Assembly (NCBI GenBank): GCA_964438865.1
Contig: CAYTMI010000003.1
Span: 189,913 to 253,912, forward strand
Length of the DNA: 64,000 nt
Source of the DNA: G016234445 sp964438865
Lineage (GTDB): Bacteria > Chloroflexota > Dehalococcoidia > Tepidiformales > Tepidiformaceae
Direction of reading: 5' to 3'
Below are positions 17,556 through 25,545 of this stretch, piece after piece; positions within the stretch are counted from its first letter, which is position 1; each line of letters opens with the position of its first letter. The translations under genes and the position numbers were made by a program. Below the pieces are notes generated by a model, which saw only the letters and a program-made list of their open reading frames with translations, did no database searches and had not been told where the DNA came from.

Positions 17556-18710
17556 CTACCGCGGCAGGCCGATGCCCCGGGTTGCGATGATGTTGCGCTG
17601 GATTTCGCTGGTGCCCCCGGCGATCGTGCGCGGGACTGTCGTCAGGTAGGTCAGGGCGAACTGCGCCTGGAGCTTCGCGTAGGGCGACCCGGGCATCAAG
17701 GCGCCGGCCATCCCGAGCGCGTGGAGGCCGGCATTCGCGATCCGCTGGTCGAGTTCGCTCAGGAACAGCTTGAGCAGGCTCGCTTCCTGGTTGGGGACGC
17801 CGCCCGAGGCGAGGATGCTGGCGACCCGGTAGCTGAGCATGCTCGCCACCCGGACGCTCACCGCAAGGTCCGCTACGCGGGTGCGATGCACGGTTGACGC
17901 CGTGCCACTTTCGCGGAGGAAGCCGCAGAGGTCGTCCAGCGCCCTCCGGGGGGCGCCGGTATTCGCGATGTTCGATCGCTCCAGGTCGAGCGTCGTGGTG
18001 GCGAGGTACCAGCCGCGGTTCACTTCGCCGAGCAACGATTCGGCGGGCATGCGGACGCCATCGAAGAAGAACTGGCCGAAGCCCTTGCGGCCAGCGATGT
18101 TGAGCAACGGCTGGAAGCTGACGCCCGCCGACTTCAGGTCGAGCAGGAAGTAGCTGATGCCCTTGTGCTTCGGCACTTCCGGGTCGGTGCGGGCGAGCAG
18201 GTACATCCAGTCGGCGTAATGGCCGTGGCTGGTCCAGATCTTCGTCCCGTTGAGCACCCAGTCGTCGCCGTCGCGGACGGCGGTGGTCTGGAGGCTGGCG
18301 AGGTCGGAGCCAGCGCCGGGTTCGCTGAAGCCCTGGCACCAGACCACGTCCCAGTTCGTAATCGCGGGCAGGTGCCGGCGCTTCTGCTCCGGGGTGCCGT
18401 ACATCGTGATCGTCGGGCCGGCATAGCCGACCGCGGGGCCGCGGCCGCCGCTTGGCGCCCGGGCGTAGGAGATTTCCTCGCCGAAGACCAGTTGTTCCAC
18501 AGCGCCCAGCGCCATGCCGCCGTACTCCGCCGGCCAGGACGGCGCGATCCAGCCTTTCGCAGCCAGCCGCTTGTTGAACGCGCGAAGCTTCTCCGGCTCC
18601 TCTTCCTCGGCGTAGAAGAAACCCTCGATGTCCGGCGTGACGTTGTCGCGAAGCCAGTCGCGAACTTCGATGCGAAGGGCTTCCTGGGCGGGCGAAAGGC
18701 GGAACTCCAT
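17556..18710 (-). CDS. Acyl-CoA dehydrogenase family protein
   Basis: A 384-residue FAD flavoenzyme with the usual fold order. The N-terminal helices begin MEFRLSPAQEALRIEVRDWL, the FAD-binding QGFSEPGAGSDLASLQT follows, and the C-terminal QRNIIATRGIGLPR ends the protein. It should introduce a trans-2 double bond in an acyl-CoA and pass electrons to ETF; chain type is unknown. ATG 18710 is chosen because TATACT lies eight bases upstream. It joins the beta-oxidation-type genes of the window (3-hydroxyacyl-CoA dehydrogenase, MaoC proteins). Confidence 0.93.
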   Translation of the reverse strand: MEFRLSPAQEALRIEVRDWLRDNVTPDIEGFFYAEEEEPEKLRAFNKRLAAKGWIAPSWPAEYGGMALGAVEQLVFGEEISYARAPSGGRGPAVGYAGPTITMYGTPEQKRRHLPAITNWDVVWCQGFSEPGAGSDLASLQTTAVRDGDDWVLNGTKIWTSHGHYADWMYLLARTDPEVPKHKGISYFLLDLKSAGVSFQPLLNIAGRKGFGQFFFDGVRMPAESLLGEVNRGWYLATTTLDLERSNIANTGAPRRALDDLCGFLRESGTASTVHRTRVADLAVSVRVASMLSYRVASILASGGVPNQEASLLKLFLSELDQRIANAGLHALGMAGALMPGSPYAKLQAQFALTYLTTVPRTIAGGTSEIQRNIIATRGIGLPR

Positions 18711-18718
18711 GGCGCGCC

Positions 18719-18724
18719 AGTATA
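18719..18724 (-). promoter_or_regulatory. Leaderless-type -10 box TATACT (acyl-CoA dehydrogenase)
   Basis: TATACT, five of six matches to the consensus, lies eight bases before ATG 18710 on the minus strand. It falls in the 20-bp gap after the HAD gene. Confidence 0.5.
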
Positions 18725-18730
18725 CGGCGG

Positions 18731-19288
18731 TCAGGGACTGGAGGGGCGGTCCTGCCGAAACCGGTCCAGTTCGGCCGCCGCCTCGGACAGCCGCGAGACG
18801 CGGTGGATCCGCTCGCCTTCGAGCCAGCGGTTGCGGGGCCAGTCGACCAGGAACACCGCCGGCACCAGTTCGGCGAGCCATGCGGCGGTGTGAGGGTCGT
18901 CTTCGAAGTGGGCGACGGCTCCCAGTTCGACCACACGGCGGGCCTTGAACTGGGCCGATTTCTCCCGCCAGTGGGGGCGCATGTGCAGCGTCGGGACCGC
19001 GCCGAAATAGCGTTCGAACCAGCCTTCGGTGAGGCCGCGCGCAACTTCGGCCCGGGCGGTGACGACGTGGCATTCGAACGACTCGGAGAGTTGCCGGAAG
19101 CCTTCGACCGCACCCGGCATCGGTTTGCGGCCAAGATACCGCCAGCGCTCGGTCACCCAGAGGAGATTTCGGTGGCCTTCCCCCTCCCGGCGCTTGTGTT
19201 GCCCCTTGCCGGGATTGATCCCGAACGGCGGCCGGCAGAGGACGCCATCGAGGTCGAAGGTCACCAGCGGGCGGGGTGTCGTGGTCAC
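18731..19288 (-). CDS. HAD-superfamily-like hydrolase
   Basis: A 185-residue protein with the HAD motif I at its start, VTFDLDGVLCRPP, a motif II-like VVTARAEVA near residue 75, a Lys-containing middle (WREKSAQFKAR) and a motif III/IV-like FEDDPHTAAW. This is enough for a small phosphatase of the HAD class. The substrate is unknown. GTG 19288 is used, with TAGCAT six bases upstream. It ends 20 bp before the start of the acyl-CoA dehydrogenase gene on the same strand. Confidence 0.75.
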   Translation of the reverse strand: MTTTPRPLVTFDLDGVLCRPPFGINPGKGQHKRREGEGHRNLLWVTERWRYLGRKPMPGAVEGFRQLSESFECHVVTARAEVARGLTEGWFERYFGAVPTLHMRPHWREKSAQFKARRVVELGAVAHFEDDPHTAAWLAELVPAVFLVDWPRNRWLEGERIHRVSRLSEAAAELDRFRQDRPSSP

Positions 19289-19294
19289 CCTGCC

Positions 19295-19300
19295 ATGCTA
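19295..19300 (-). promoter_or_regulatory. Leaderless-type -10 box TAGCAT (HAD gene)
   Basis: TAGCAT on the minus strand stands six bases before GTG 19288. Confidence 0.4.
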
Positions 19301-19343
19301 GCGGGTGGCGCGTAGCCGTTCGAGCGGTAAGTGTTTCCGGGCG

Positions 19344-20105
19344 ATGGAGATCCTGGAAGTGGTGGGATTAGCTGCGGCAGCGTTCGCGGCCGGGGCGATC
19401 AACGCGGTCGCCGGGGGCGGCTCGCTCATCAGCTTCCCGGCGTTGCTTGCGGCCGGGTATCCATCGAAAGCGGCCAACGTGACGAACTCGGTCGCGCTCT
19501 GGCCGGGCTATGCGGGCGGGTCGCTGGGCTACCGGAACGAACTCGGGCGTCAGCGCCGGCGGGTGGTCCTGCTGACCTTGCCAAGCGTCCTGGGCGCGCT
19601 CGCGGGCTCGGCAATCCTGCTCTCGACGCCCGAGTCGGCCTTCGACCGGATCGTGCCCTTCCTCATCCTCTTCGCGTGCGGGCTGATGGCCTTCCAGGAC
19701 AGCCTCGGGCGATTCGCCGCCCGGCATCGCCTTCGCGCCCGGGACGAAGCCCACGTCCCGCTCTTCCTCCACGCCGGGATCTTTCTGCTCGCGATCTACG
19801 GGGCCTACTTCGGCGCCGGCCTGGGCATCCTGACACTGGCAATCCTCGGCATCCTCCTGCCCGACGAGATCCAGCATTCGAACGCGCTCAAGGGGATGCT
19901 GTCGCTGCTGATCAACGCGGTGGCGGTCGTCTATTTCGCCTTCTTCGGGCCGGTCGAATGGGCCGCCGCCGGAGTGATGGCGGTGGGCGCGCTCGCCGGG
20001 GGCTACCTCGGCGTGGGCGTCGCCCGGCGGCTGGGGGGGCGCTGGCTGCGAATCTCGGTCATCGCCTACGGGCTGGTGGTGGCCGGCGTCCTCTTCATCC
20101 GCTGA
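19344..20105 (+). CDS. TauE/SafE-family anion exporter
   Basis: A 253-residue membrane protein with about eight hydrophobic segments and the two TauE repeats. It opens FAAGAINAVAGGGSLISFPALL, and the second half has GAYFGAGLGILTLAILGIL. The glycine-rich AGGGS and PALLAAG elements are typical of the family, which moves sulfite, sulfoacetate or related organic anions. The start at 19344 gives the normal family N-terminus. The cargo is not readable; sulfite would fit the sulfur genes at 30.5-37 kb but is unproven. Confidence 0.87.
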   Translation: MEILEVVGLAAAAFAAGAINAVAGGGSLISFPALLAAGYPSKAANVTNSVALWPGYAGGSLGYRNELGRQRRRVVLLTLPSVLGALAGSAILLSTPESAFDRIVPFLILFACGLMAFQDSLGRFAARHRLRARDEAHVPLFLHAGIFLLAIYGAYFGAGLGILTLAILGILLPDEIQHSNALKGMLSLLINAVAVVYFAFFGPVEWAAAGVMAVGALAGGYLGVGVARRLGGRWLRISVIAYGLVVAGVLFIR

Positions 20106-20147
20106 CGATCCTGCCCGCCCGGGTTCGTCCCGAACGGAGCGCCGCCC

Positions 20148-20153
20148 TATAAT
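20148..20153 (+). promoter_or_regulatory. -10 element TATAAT of the redox-gene group
   Basis: A perfect TATAAT lies 29 bases before ATG 20183, and GGGAG is at 20171-20175. The -35 region is poor. It probably drives the genes at 20183, 20480 and 20976. Confidence 0.5.
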
Positions 20154-20182
20154 CACGGGCACTGTCCCCCGGGAGTTTGCCC

Positions 20183-20470
20183 ATGGCCCTCTTCTCCGTG
20201 CGCTTCGTTTCGCGCCAACCCCACGACACCCCTGCCGACCAGTGGCAGGGCATCGTCGCCGACCAGTTGCGGGCCGTCCGCGCCCAGTACGACCAGGGGA
20301 AGATCCGGGCCATCTACCGCGAAGCAGGCACCGGCGTGCTCGCTATCTACGACGCGACCGATGCGCGCGAACTCGACTCACTCCTCGCCCAGTTGCCGAT
20401 GTGGCGATACTTCCACGAAGTCGAAGTGCGGGCACTCTGGGACATGGTCCCGGCGCTGCCCGGGGCGTAG
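20183..20470 (+). CDS. Muconolactone-isomerase-like small protein
   Basis: A 95-residue ferredoxin-like-fold protein. MALFSVRFVSRQPHD, then DQLRAVRAQYDQGKIRAIYRE, then LLAQLPMWRYFHEVEVRAL match the muconolactone delta-isomerase family layout. True CatC acts in the beta-ketoadipate pathway, but no other gene of that pathway is here, so a generic role is more likely. ATG 20183 has GGGAG seven bases upstream. It leads a short plus-strand group with a flavin reductase nine bases later. Confidence 0.65.
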   Translation: MALFSVRFVSRQPHDTPADQWQGIVADQLRAVRAQYDQGKIRAIYREAGTGVLAIYDATDARELDSLLAQLPMWRYFHEVEVRALWDMVPALPGA

Positions 20471-20479
20471 GAACCGAAG

Positions 20480-20971
20480 ATGAGCCAGGTCCATCCCGAC
20501 GACTTCAAGGGCGCGCTCGGATCCTGGGCGTCAGGCGTCACCGTGGTGACGACTCGCCACGAGGGGATGGTCTACGGGATCACGGTTTCGAGCTTCTCCT
20601 CGCTCTCGATGGACCCAACCCTGGTGCTCGTCTGCCTGCAGAACTCGAACAAGCTTTCGCAGATGGTCCAGGCTTCGAGCAAGTTCGCGATCAGCATCCT
20701 TGCCGAGGGCCAGGAAGACGTTTCGGACTGGTTTTCGAAGTCCGGGCGTGACCCGGTCCCGTCGTTCGAAGACTTCGGGACGATCGAATGGCACACGGGA
20801 AGCCCGATCATTGCCGGGTCGATCGCCCACCTCGACTGCGAACTGGACGAAGCAATCGTCGGGGGTGACCACACGATCGCGGTCGGCAAAGTCGTCGGTG
20901 CGGCCTTCGACCCCTCGCTGAAGCCGCTGGTCTACTTCCGCCGGGGCTACCGGCCTGTGGTGATGGACTAA
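20480..20971 (+). CDS. Flavin reductase family protein (FMN-binding split barrel)
   Basis: A 163-residue protein with the HpaC-like sequence FKGALGSWASGVTVVTTRHEG at the start, GITVSSFSSLSMDPTLVLVC in the middle and VGKVVGAAFDPSLKPLVYFR near the end. Such proteins reduce FMN/FAD with NAD(P)H to supply a monooxygenase or Fe-S oxygenase. The neighbours, an ABM-domain protein five bases on and a Rieske-type protein further down, make a redox role for this gene group plausible. Confidence 0.87.
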   Translation: MSQVHPDDFKGALGSWASGVTVVTTRHEGMVYGITVSSFSSLSMDPTLVLVCLQNSNKLSQMVQASSKFAISILAEGQEDVSDWFSKSGRDPVPSFEDFGTIEWHTGSPIIAGSIAHLDCELDEAIVGGDHTIAVGKVVGAAFDPSLKPLVYFRRGYRPVVMD

Positions 20972-20975
20972 CGCG

Positions 20976-21287
20976 ATGGCCGTGAAAGTACTCATCGAAC
21001 GACGGGTGCTGCCCGGGCAGGAAAAGCGGGCGCTGGAGTTGCTCCGGACCATCCGCGCGCGGTGCCTGGACGAGTCCGGGTACATCAGCGGCGAAACCCT
21101 GCGCGACAGCGAAGACGCCCACAACATCGTCGTCATCAGCACCTGGTTCGGGCTCATGGACTGGCGCCGCTGGCACGGTTCCGAAGACCGCAAGCGACTG
21201 GAATCGCAACTGCGGCCGCTCCTCGCCGCGCCCGAGCGCGTCCGGGTTCTGCTGGAAGGGCTTTCGGAGAGCCACTCCGGGGCATGA
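20976..21287 (+). CDS. Antibiotic-biosynthesis-monooxygenase (ABM) domain protein
   Basis: A 103-residue dimeric alpha/beta-barrel-type protein beginning MAVKVLIERRVLPGQEKRALELL. ISGETLRDSEDAHNIVVISTW and a closing WHGSEDRKRLESQL helix follow. The ABM fold covers quinol monooxygenases, heme-degrading and unknown proteins. No substrate residue stands out. It starts four bases after the flavin reductase stop and is presumably co-translated. Confidence 0.75.
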   Translation: MAVKVLIERRVLPGQEKRALELLRTIRARCLDESGYISGETLRDSEDAHNIVVISTWFGLMDWRRWHGSEDRKRLESQLRPLLAAPERVRVLLEGLSESHSGA

Positions 21288-21363
21288 CCGGGCGGCCGCC
21301 GGAGGACCGCTGACTTTGCGCAATTCCGCACAAGCGGGGTAGTATCCGCTCGGAGGTTCGCCC

Positions 21364-22035
21364 GTGTCACCAGCGCTTGCTTTCCTCGGTCTGTCCATTC
21401 TTGGCACGTGGGGCCTCGCATCGATCGGCCTCATCGTGGGCGGGATCATCCTCATCTTCTTCCCCGGGAATGCGGATACGAATTCGGACCCGATGGTGGG
21501 CGGCATCGTCCTCCTCGTCGTCGGGTTGGCTTCCGGTGGCCTGATGCAGTTGGTGCTCGGCCCCTTGCTCGGGATCGACCCTCCCCTGCCCATCAAAGCG
21601 AAGTCGATCATCCCCCACGCGAAGCTCAACACATGGGTGAGCGCCGGTTACCTCCGCGACCTGCCCGATGGCAAGCCGAAGGAGATGCGGATGCACAGCC
21701 TCCGGGTCGCGGTCGTGCGGATGGGCGACAACGCCTACGCGATGACCGGCCTCTGTTCCCACGCCCGCCTGCCGATCGCCGGCTTCCCCGGCAGCCCGAT
21801 CAAGGCGGAGCCGGTGAAGGACGACTGCGTCATGTGTCCCCTCCACGGCGCGCGCTTCGAAGTAGCGACCGGCAAGGTGGTCCGGCAGCCGTTCAGCAGC
21901 CAGTTCAACAACGACCACCCGTTCCTCGGCAGGCTCCAGTCGAAGCTCCTCTTCTTCAACCGGAAGGCCGAAGACATGCAGACCTACCCGGTGCGCATCG
22001 AAAACGGCGAGGTCATGGTCGGCCTGCCGAAGTAG
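21364..22035 (+). CDS. Membrane-anchored Rieske-type [2Fe-2S] protein
   Basis: A 223-residue protein with two N-terminal membrane segments (about residues 4-30 and 42-65) and a C-terminal Rieske domain. The cluster ligands are visible as CSH (TGLCSHARLPI) and CPLH (CVMCPLHGARFE), the CxH and CxxH pairs. It should carry electrons at the membrane. It is not a standard bc1 Rieske, since it lacks the disulfide Cys pair I would expect. GTG 21364 has GGAGG upstream; TTGCGC and TAGTAT at 21316 and 21340 could be its promoter. Confidence 0.82.
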   Translation: MSPALAFLGLSILGTWGLASIGLIVGGIILIFFPGNADTNSDPMVGGIVLLVVGLASGGLMQLVLGPLLGIDPPLPIKAKSIIPHAKLNTWVSAGYLRDLPDGKPKEMRMHSLRVAVVRMGDNAYAMTGLCSHARLPIAGFPGSPIKAEPVKDDCVMCPLHGARFEVATGKVVRQPFSSQFNNDHPFLGRLQSKLLFFNRKAEDMQTYPVRIENGEVMVGLPK

Positions 22036-22062
22036 GCCACGGTTCGATAGCGAGAGAACCTC

Positions 22063-22085
22063 GGCCCGGGCGATTCGTCCGGGCC
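22063..22085 (+). terminator. Rho-independent terminator after the Rieske gene
   Basis: A seven-base GGCCCGG / CCGGGCC stem with a nine-base loop is followed by CTCTTGTTGTCT. It lies 28 bases after the Rieske stop. Confidence 0.6.
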
Positions 22086-22119
22086 CTCTTGTTGTCTGTC
22101 ACCGGGGGGCGCCAGCCTG

Positions 22120-22125
22120 TACGCT
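22120..22125 (+). promoter_or_regulatory. Leaderless-type -10 box TACGCT (kynureninase-like gene)
   Basis: TACGCT lies seven bases before ATG 22133, and no ribosome site fits between them. Confidence 0.4.
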
Positions 22126-22132
22126 TCCCGCC

Positions 22133-23290
22133 ATGGACGACCCGCTCCTCGCCTGGCGGCTGAAGTTCCCCATCCTCGCCAGCAAGACCTACCTGATCAA
22201 CAACTCGCTCGGGGCGATGCCGGCGAGCGTCCGGGACGCGCTGGCCGAGTACACGGACCTCTGGGCCAGCGAGGGCGTCGTCGCCTGGGACACCTGGCTG
22301 CCGGAGATCGCGAACGTCGCCGGCCTGCTCGAAGACATTATCCACGCGCCCCGCGGTTCGATGACGATGTCGCAGAACACGACCAACTCGCTCGCAGCCA
22401 TCCTCTCCTGCCTCGAATACGAGGTGCCGCGGAACCGGATCGTCCACTGCGCCGGCGAATTCCCGACGGTGGAGTACCTGCTCGACGCCCAGCGCCGGGT
22501 GGGGGCCGAAGTCGTGCGCGTGGGGAACGACCCGCTGGTGTTCCCCGCCGGCGAACTCCTGGAGGCCATCGACGACCGGGTGGCGCTCGTGGTCATCTCA
22601 CACGTCCTCTTCCGCACGGCGGAACTGGTCGACGTCCGGCCGTTTGTCGAACGCGCACACCAGCACGGTGCGCTCGTGGTGCTCGACGCCTACCAGTCGA
22701 TGGGCGCAGTGCCCGTCGACGTGACCGAACTCGGCGTCGACTTCCTGATCGGCGGGTCGGTGAAGTGGCTCTGCGGCGGGCCGGGGGCCGGGTACATCTA
22801 CGCCGACCCGCGGATCGTCGAGCGGCTCGAACCGCGATTCCCAGGCTGGTTTTCGCATGAGCGGCCGTTCGCCTTCGAGCCGCCGCCAATCGACTACGCG
22901 GCGGGTGTCGGGCGCTTCACGGGCGGCACCCCGAACATGCCCGGCTACTACCAGGCGCGCGAAGGCTATCGGGCGATCCGCGAAGTCGGCGTCGGCGCTA
23001 TCCGCGAGAAGGCGCGCCGCCAGACTGCCATCCTCTACGACGGCGCCCGATCCCGGGGGCTGACCGTGAACAGCCCGGAACGCTTCGAGGCCCGTGGCAA
23101 CCATGTCACGGTCGACTTCCCGGGCGCCGAAGTGGTGAAGCAGGAACTCATCCGCCGCGGCTTCGTGGTCGACTACCGGCCTGGCGCCGGCATCCGGGTC
23201 GCGCCCCACTTCTTCAACAGCGACGACGAGTGCCGCGCCATCCTCGACGAGGTCGACGCCATCCGCCGCAAGCCGGGCGCCAGGCCGTGA
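22133..23290 (+). CDS. Kynureninase-like, aminotransferase class V-fold PLP enzyme
   Basis: A 385-residue PLP enzyme of fold type I. NNSLGAMPASV near the N-terminus and SQNTTNSLAAIL form the phosphate-binding side. VVLDAYQSMGAVP holds the Asp that contacts PLP, and GGSVKWLCGGPG holds the Schiff-base Lys. The overall pattern is nearest to kynureninase and related class V enzymes, but kynurenine specificity is not provable from this. Its last four bases (GTGA) overlap the start of the MBL-hydrolase gene, so the two are translationally coupled and probably act in one pathway. Confidence 0.82.
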   Translation: MDDPLLAWRLKFPILASKTYLINNSLGAMPASVRDALAEYTDLWASEGVVAWDTWLPEIANVAGLLEDIIHAPRGSMTMSQNTTNSLAAILSCLEYEVPRNRIVHCAGEFPTVEYLLDAQRRVGAEVVRVGNDPLVFPAGELLEAIDDRVALVVISHVLFRTAELVDVRPFVERAHQHGALVVLDAYQSMGAVPVDVTELGVDFLIGGSVKWLCGGPGAGYIYADPRIVERLEPRFPGWFSHERPFAFEPPPIDYAAGVGRFTGGTPNMPGYYQAREGYRAIREVGVGAIREKARRQTAILYDGARSRGLTVNSPERFEARGNHVTVDFPGAEVVKQELIRRGFVVDYRPGAGIRVAPHFFNSDDECRAILDEVDAIRRKPGARP

Positions 23291-24054
23291 CCTCTGTCGA
23301 CGTCCACTTCCTCGGCTCCGGGGACGCCTTTGGCAGCGGCGGGCGGCTGCAGGCGTGCATCCTCCTGCGGGGGCCGGGCGAGCCGTTGCTGCTCGACTGC
23401 GGAGCGACTTCGCTGGTGGCGATGAAGCGTGCCGGCGTCGACCCCAACGAGATCGGGTTCGTGGCCCTGAGCCACCTCCACGGCGACCACTTCGGCGGGT
23501 TGCCGTTTCTGCTGCTGGACGGGCAGTTCAACCGCCGGACGATGCCGCTGGTGGTGGCGGGACCGCCCGGGGCGCAGGCGCGGGTCCACGCCGCGATGGA
23601 AGCGCTGTACCCGGGGTCGAGCGCGGTCGAACGGAAGTTCGCGGTCGAGTTCATCGAATTGGCAGAGCGGGAAGCCCTCCGGCTGGCGGGATGGGCTGTC
23701 ACTCCCTTTGGGGTCGTCCATGGGAGCGGGGCGCCGCCGTTCGCCATCAGGGCGGAGACAGGAGGCGTCACCATCGCCTACTCGGGCGACACCGAGTGGA
23801 CGGACGCGCTGATCGACGCGGCCGATGGGGCGGACCTCTTCATCTGCGAGTCGTACGGCGCGGCGAAGAAGATGCGGTTCCACATCGACTTCGACACGCT
23901 CCAGGCGAACCGCCACCGCATCGCCTGCCCGCGGATCGTCCTCACCCACATGGGCCCCGAGACGTTGGCCACGGAGACGCCGGGGTTCGAGCGCGCCGAG
24001 GACGGCCTCGTGCTGCGGGTCAGCCCTGCTGTGCCGCACGCACCGCCGGCATAA
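23287..24054 (+). CDS. MBL-fold metallo-hydrolase, paralogue of the gene at 2223
   Basis: A 255-residue hydrolase with SHLHGDH at about residues 60-66, YSGDTEWTDAL in the second metal region and LTHMGPETL near the end. The N-terminus VTSVDVHFLGSGDAFGSGG closely follows that of the MBL gene at 2223. It starts at GTG 23287 inside the stop of the PLP-enzyme gene (GTGA overlap). The last 35 bases overlap the convergent LLM oxidoreductase. Substrate unknown. Confidence 0.85.
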   Translation: MTSVDVHFLGSGDAFGSGGRLQACILLRGPGEPLLLDCGATSLVAMKRAGVDPNEIGFVALSHLHGDHFGGLPFLLLDGQFNRRTMPLVVAGPPGAQARVHAAMEALYPGSSAVERKFAVEFIELAEREALRLAGWAVTPFGVVHGSGAPPFAIRAETGGVTIAYSGDTEWTDALIDAADGADLFICESYGAAKKMRFHIDFDTLQANRHRIACPRIVLTHMGPETLATETPGFERAEDGLVLRVSPAVPHAPPA

Positions 24055-25087
24055 CCTCTTCGGCGAAGCGCCGGGCCGCGGTCTCCCCTTCGGTGCGGTC
24101 CGCCCCCATCGATGCCCCGACCACGAGGAAGCGTTCGATCCCGAGCGAGGCGAGCTCCCGCAGGCGTTCGATACAGTGCCCGGCGTCCCCGAGGATGGCG
24201 AACCGCGAGGCGAAGTCGTCGCCGATGACGCTGGCCTGGGCGCTCCCGGCCTGGGCATGGTGGGTCATGTCGTAGGCGTCGTGGACTCCCTTGAGCACTG
24301 CGCGGTCCGCGTCGGTCGCGGGGCCGACCACGCTGCCATGCATCGCGGAGAAGCGGGCGAAGAGCGAGACGCCACCTTCGCCCAGCCTGCGGGCGACCGA
24401 GACATCCGGGTGGACGACAACGGTCACGTAGGCGCCGAAGGGCATTGCCAGGGGGTCAAGGCCGGCGGCACGGCGGGCCTCGCGAGCGGTTTCGATGCCC
24501 CAGCGCAGGCGCGCCGGGGCGGCGCCGACCGCGAAGGTGACGCTATCGGCGATGACGGCGGCCATGCGGATGACCTTCGGCCCGGTGGCAGCGACATCGA
24601 CGGGAACCTTGAGTTGCCCCGGCCGGAGCCACGCGATCCTGCTCGACGACGGCCTGTCAGCAAGGCCGAGGTCGTCGACGTTCGCTCCTTCCTCGAAGGG
24701 GACGTCCTCGCCGCGGAGGTAGCCCTGGAGGCGGCGGAGGTACCGTTCGAAGACCGGGACGGAGGCGGGCGCGAAGCCGAGGTGTGCGAGCGCCGAGTCG
24801 CCGCGGCCGATGCCCAGCACGGCGCGCCCGCCAGATTCGGCCTGGACGGTCGCGATCGCCGAGGCAGTGACCGCCGGGTGCCGGGTGAAGGGATTCGTGA
24901 CGCCCGTGCCCACCTTCAGGCGTTCGGTGGCCTGGGCGGCATTCGAACAGGCGATGTAGCAGTCGCCGGAAAGGTTCTGGGAGTCGACGAAGACGATGCC
25001 GTCGAAGCCGGCCGCCTCGGCGCGCTGTGCCTGCCGGGCGACGGTCCTGGGGACGCCAGCCCCGGTGGTCCAGAATTCGAGTCCCAT
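24020..25087 (-). CDS. LLM-class (probably F420-dependent) oxidoreductase
   Basis: A 355-residue luciferase-like TIM-barrel protein: MGLEFWTTGAGVPRTVARQ, then GFDGIVFVDSQ, then LKVGTGVTNPFTRHPAVTAS, then AVLGIGRGDSAL, and a C-terminal SLGIERFLVV. The GTGVTNP and GRGDS regions are typical of the F420-using branch. The product would transfer hydride to or from an unknown compound. ATG 25087 has GGAGGG upstream. The 3' end overlaps the MBL gene by 35 bp, tail to tail. Confidence 0.87.
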   Translation of the reverse strand: MGLEFWTTGAGVPRTVARQAQRAEAAGFDGIVFVDSQNLSGDCYIACSNAAQATERLKVGTGVTNPFTRHPAVTASAIATVQAESGGRAVLGIGRGDSALAHLGFAPASVPVFERYLRRLQGYLRGEDVPFEEGANVDDLGLADRPSSSRIAWLRPGQLKVPVDVAATGPKVIRMAAVIADSVTFAVGAAPARLRWGIETAREARRAAGLDPLAMPFGAYVTVVVHPDVSVARRLGEGGVSLFARFSAMHGSVVGPATDADRAVLKGVHDAYDMTHHAQAGSAQASVIGDDFASRFAILGDAGHCIERLRELASLGIERFLVVGASMGADRTEGETAARRFAEEVMPAVRAAQQG

Positions 25088-25131
25088 CGCGCCCTCCACG
25101 GGACCGGCTTTCGATGGCCGCCCCGGGGCGA

Positions 25132-25545
25132 TTATAGGGGGCTGGCGTCCACCTTCATCGCGACGATGGGACCGCAATCGAGGACTCGGGAGAGGACCGC
25201 GAGGACCTGGAGGGCAAGTTCGCGCAGGGCGCTTTCCTCCCACGAGTCGTCTTCTTCCACTTCCCATTCCTGGAGGAATGCCGGTTCGCGGCTCTCTTCG
25301 TCCTTTTCGAAGCCAAGCGCATAGACCAGTGCGAGCTGGAAGTCGTCCAGCGTCGGCGGATCCCGGCCTTCGCTGGGGGAGAGCGCCACCGACAGCCACG
25401 CTGTCTCGCCGGTGACCTCAGCCGACCATGCCCCGCTGGTGTACACCGAGACGGCATCGCACGTTGGCTCATCGCCGGTCATATCCACCAGGCGGGCGGT
25501 CAGTTCTTCGAGGATGGGGTCGGCCGGGTCGACGCGCGCGCTCAT
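25132..25545 (-). CDS. Acidic protein of unknown function
   Basis: A 137-residue, strongly acidic protein with two regions: WSAEVTGETAWLSVALSP, which looks like beta strands, and a C-terminal helix-rich WEVEEDDSWEESALRELALQ. No family recognised, no membrane segment. Its ATG overlaps the stop of the 3-hydroxyacyl-CoA dehydrogenase gene (ATGA), so it is the second gene of that operon and is real by context. It ends 44 bases before the LLM gene start. Confidence 0.55.
   Translation of the reverse strand: MSARVDPADPILEELTARLVDMTGDEPTCDAVSVYTSGAWSAEVTGETAWLSVALSPSEGRDPPTLDDFQLALVYALGFEKDEESREPAFLQEWEVEEDDSWEESALRELALQVLAVLSRVLDCGPIVAMKVDASPL

Noticed and set aside
20183..20470. catC of the beta-ketoadipate pathway
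   Set aside because: Similarity is to the fold; no catA, catB or pcaD is nearby.
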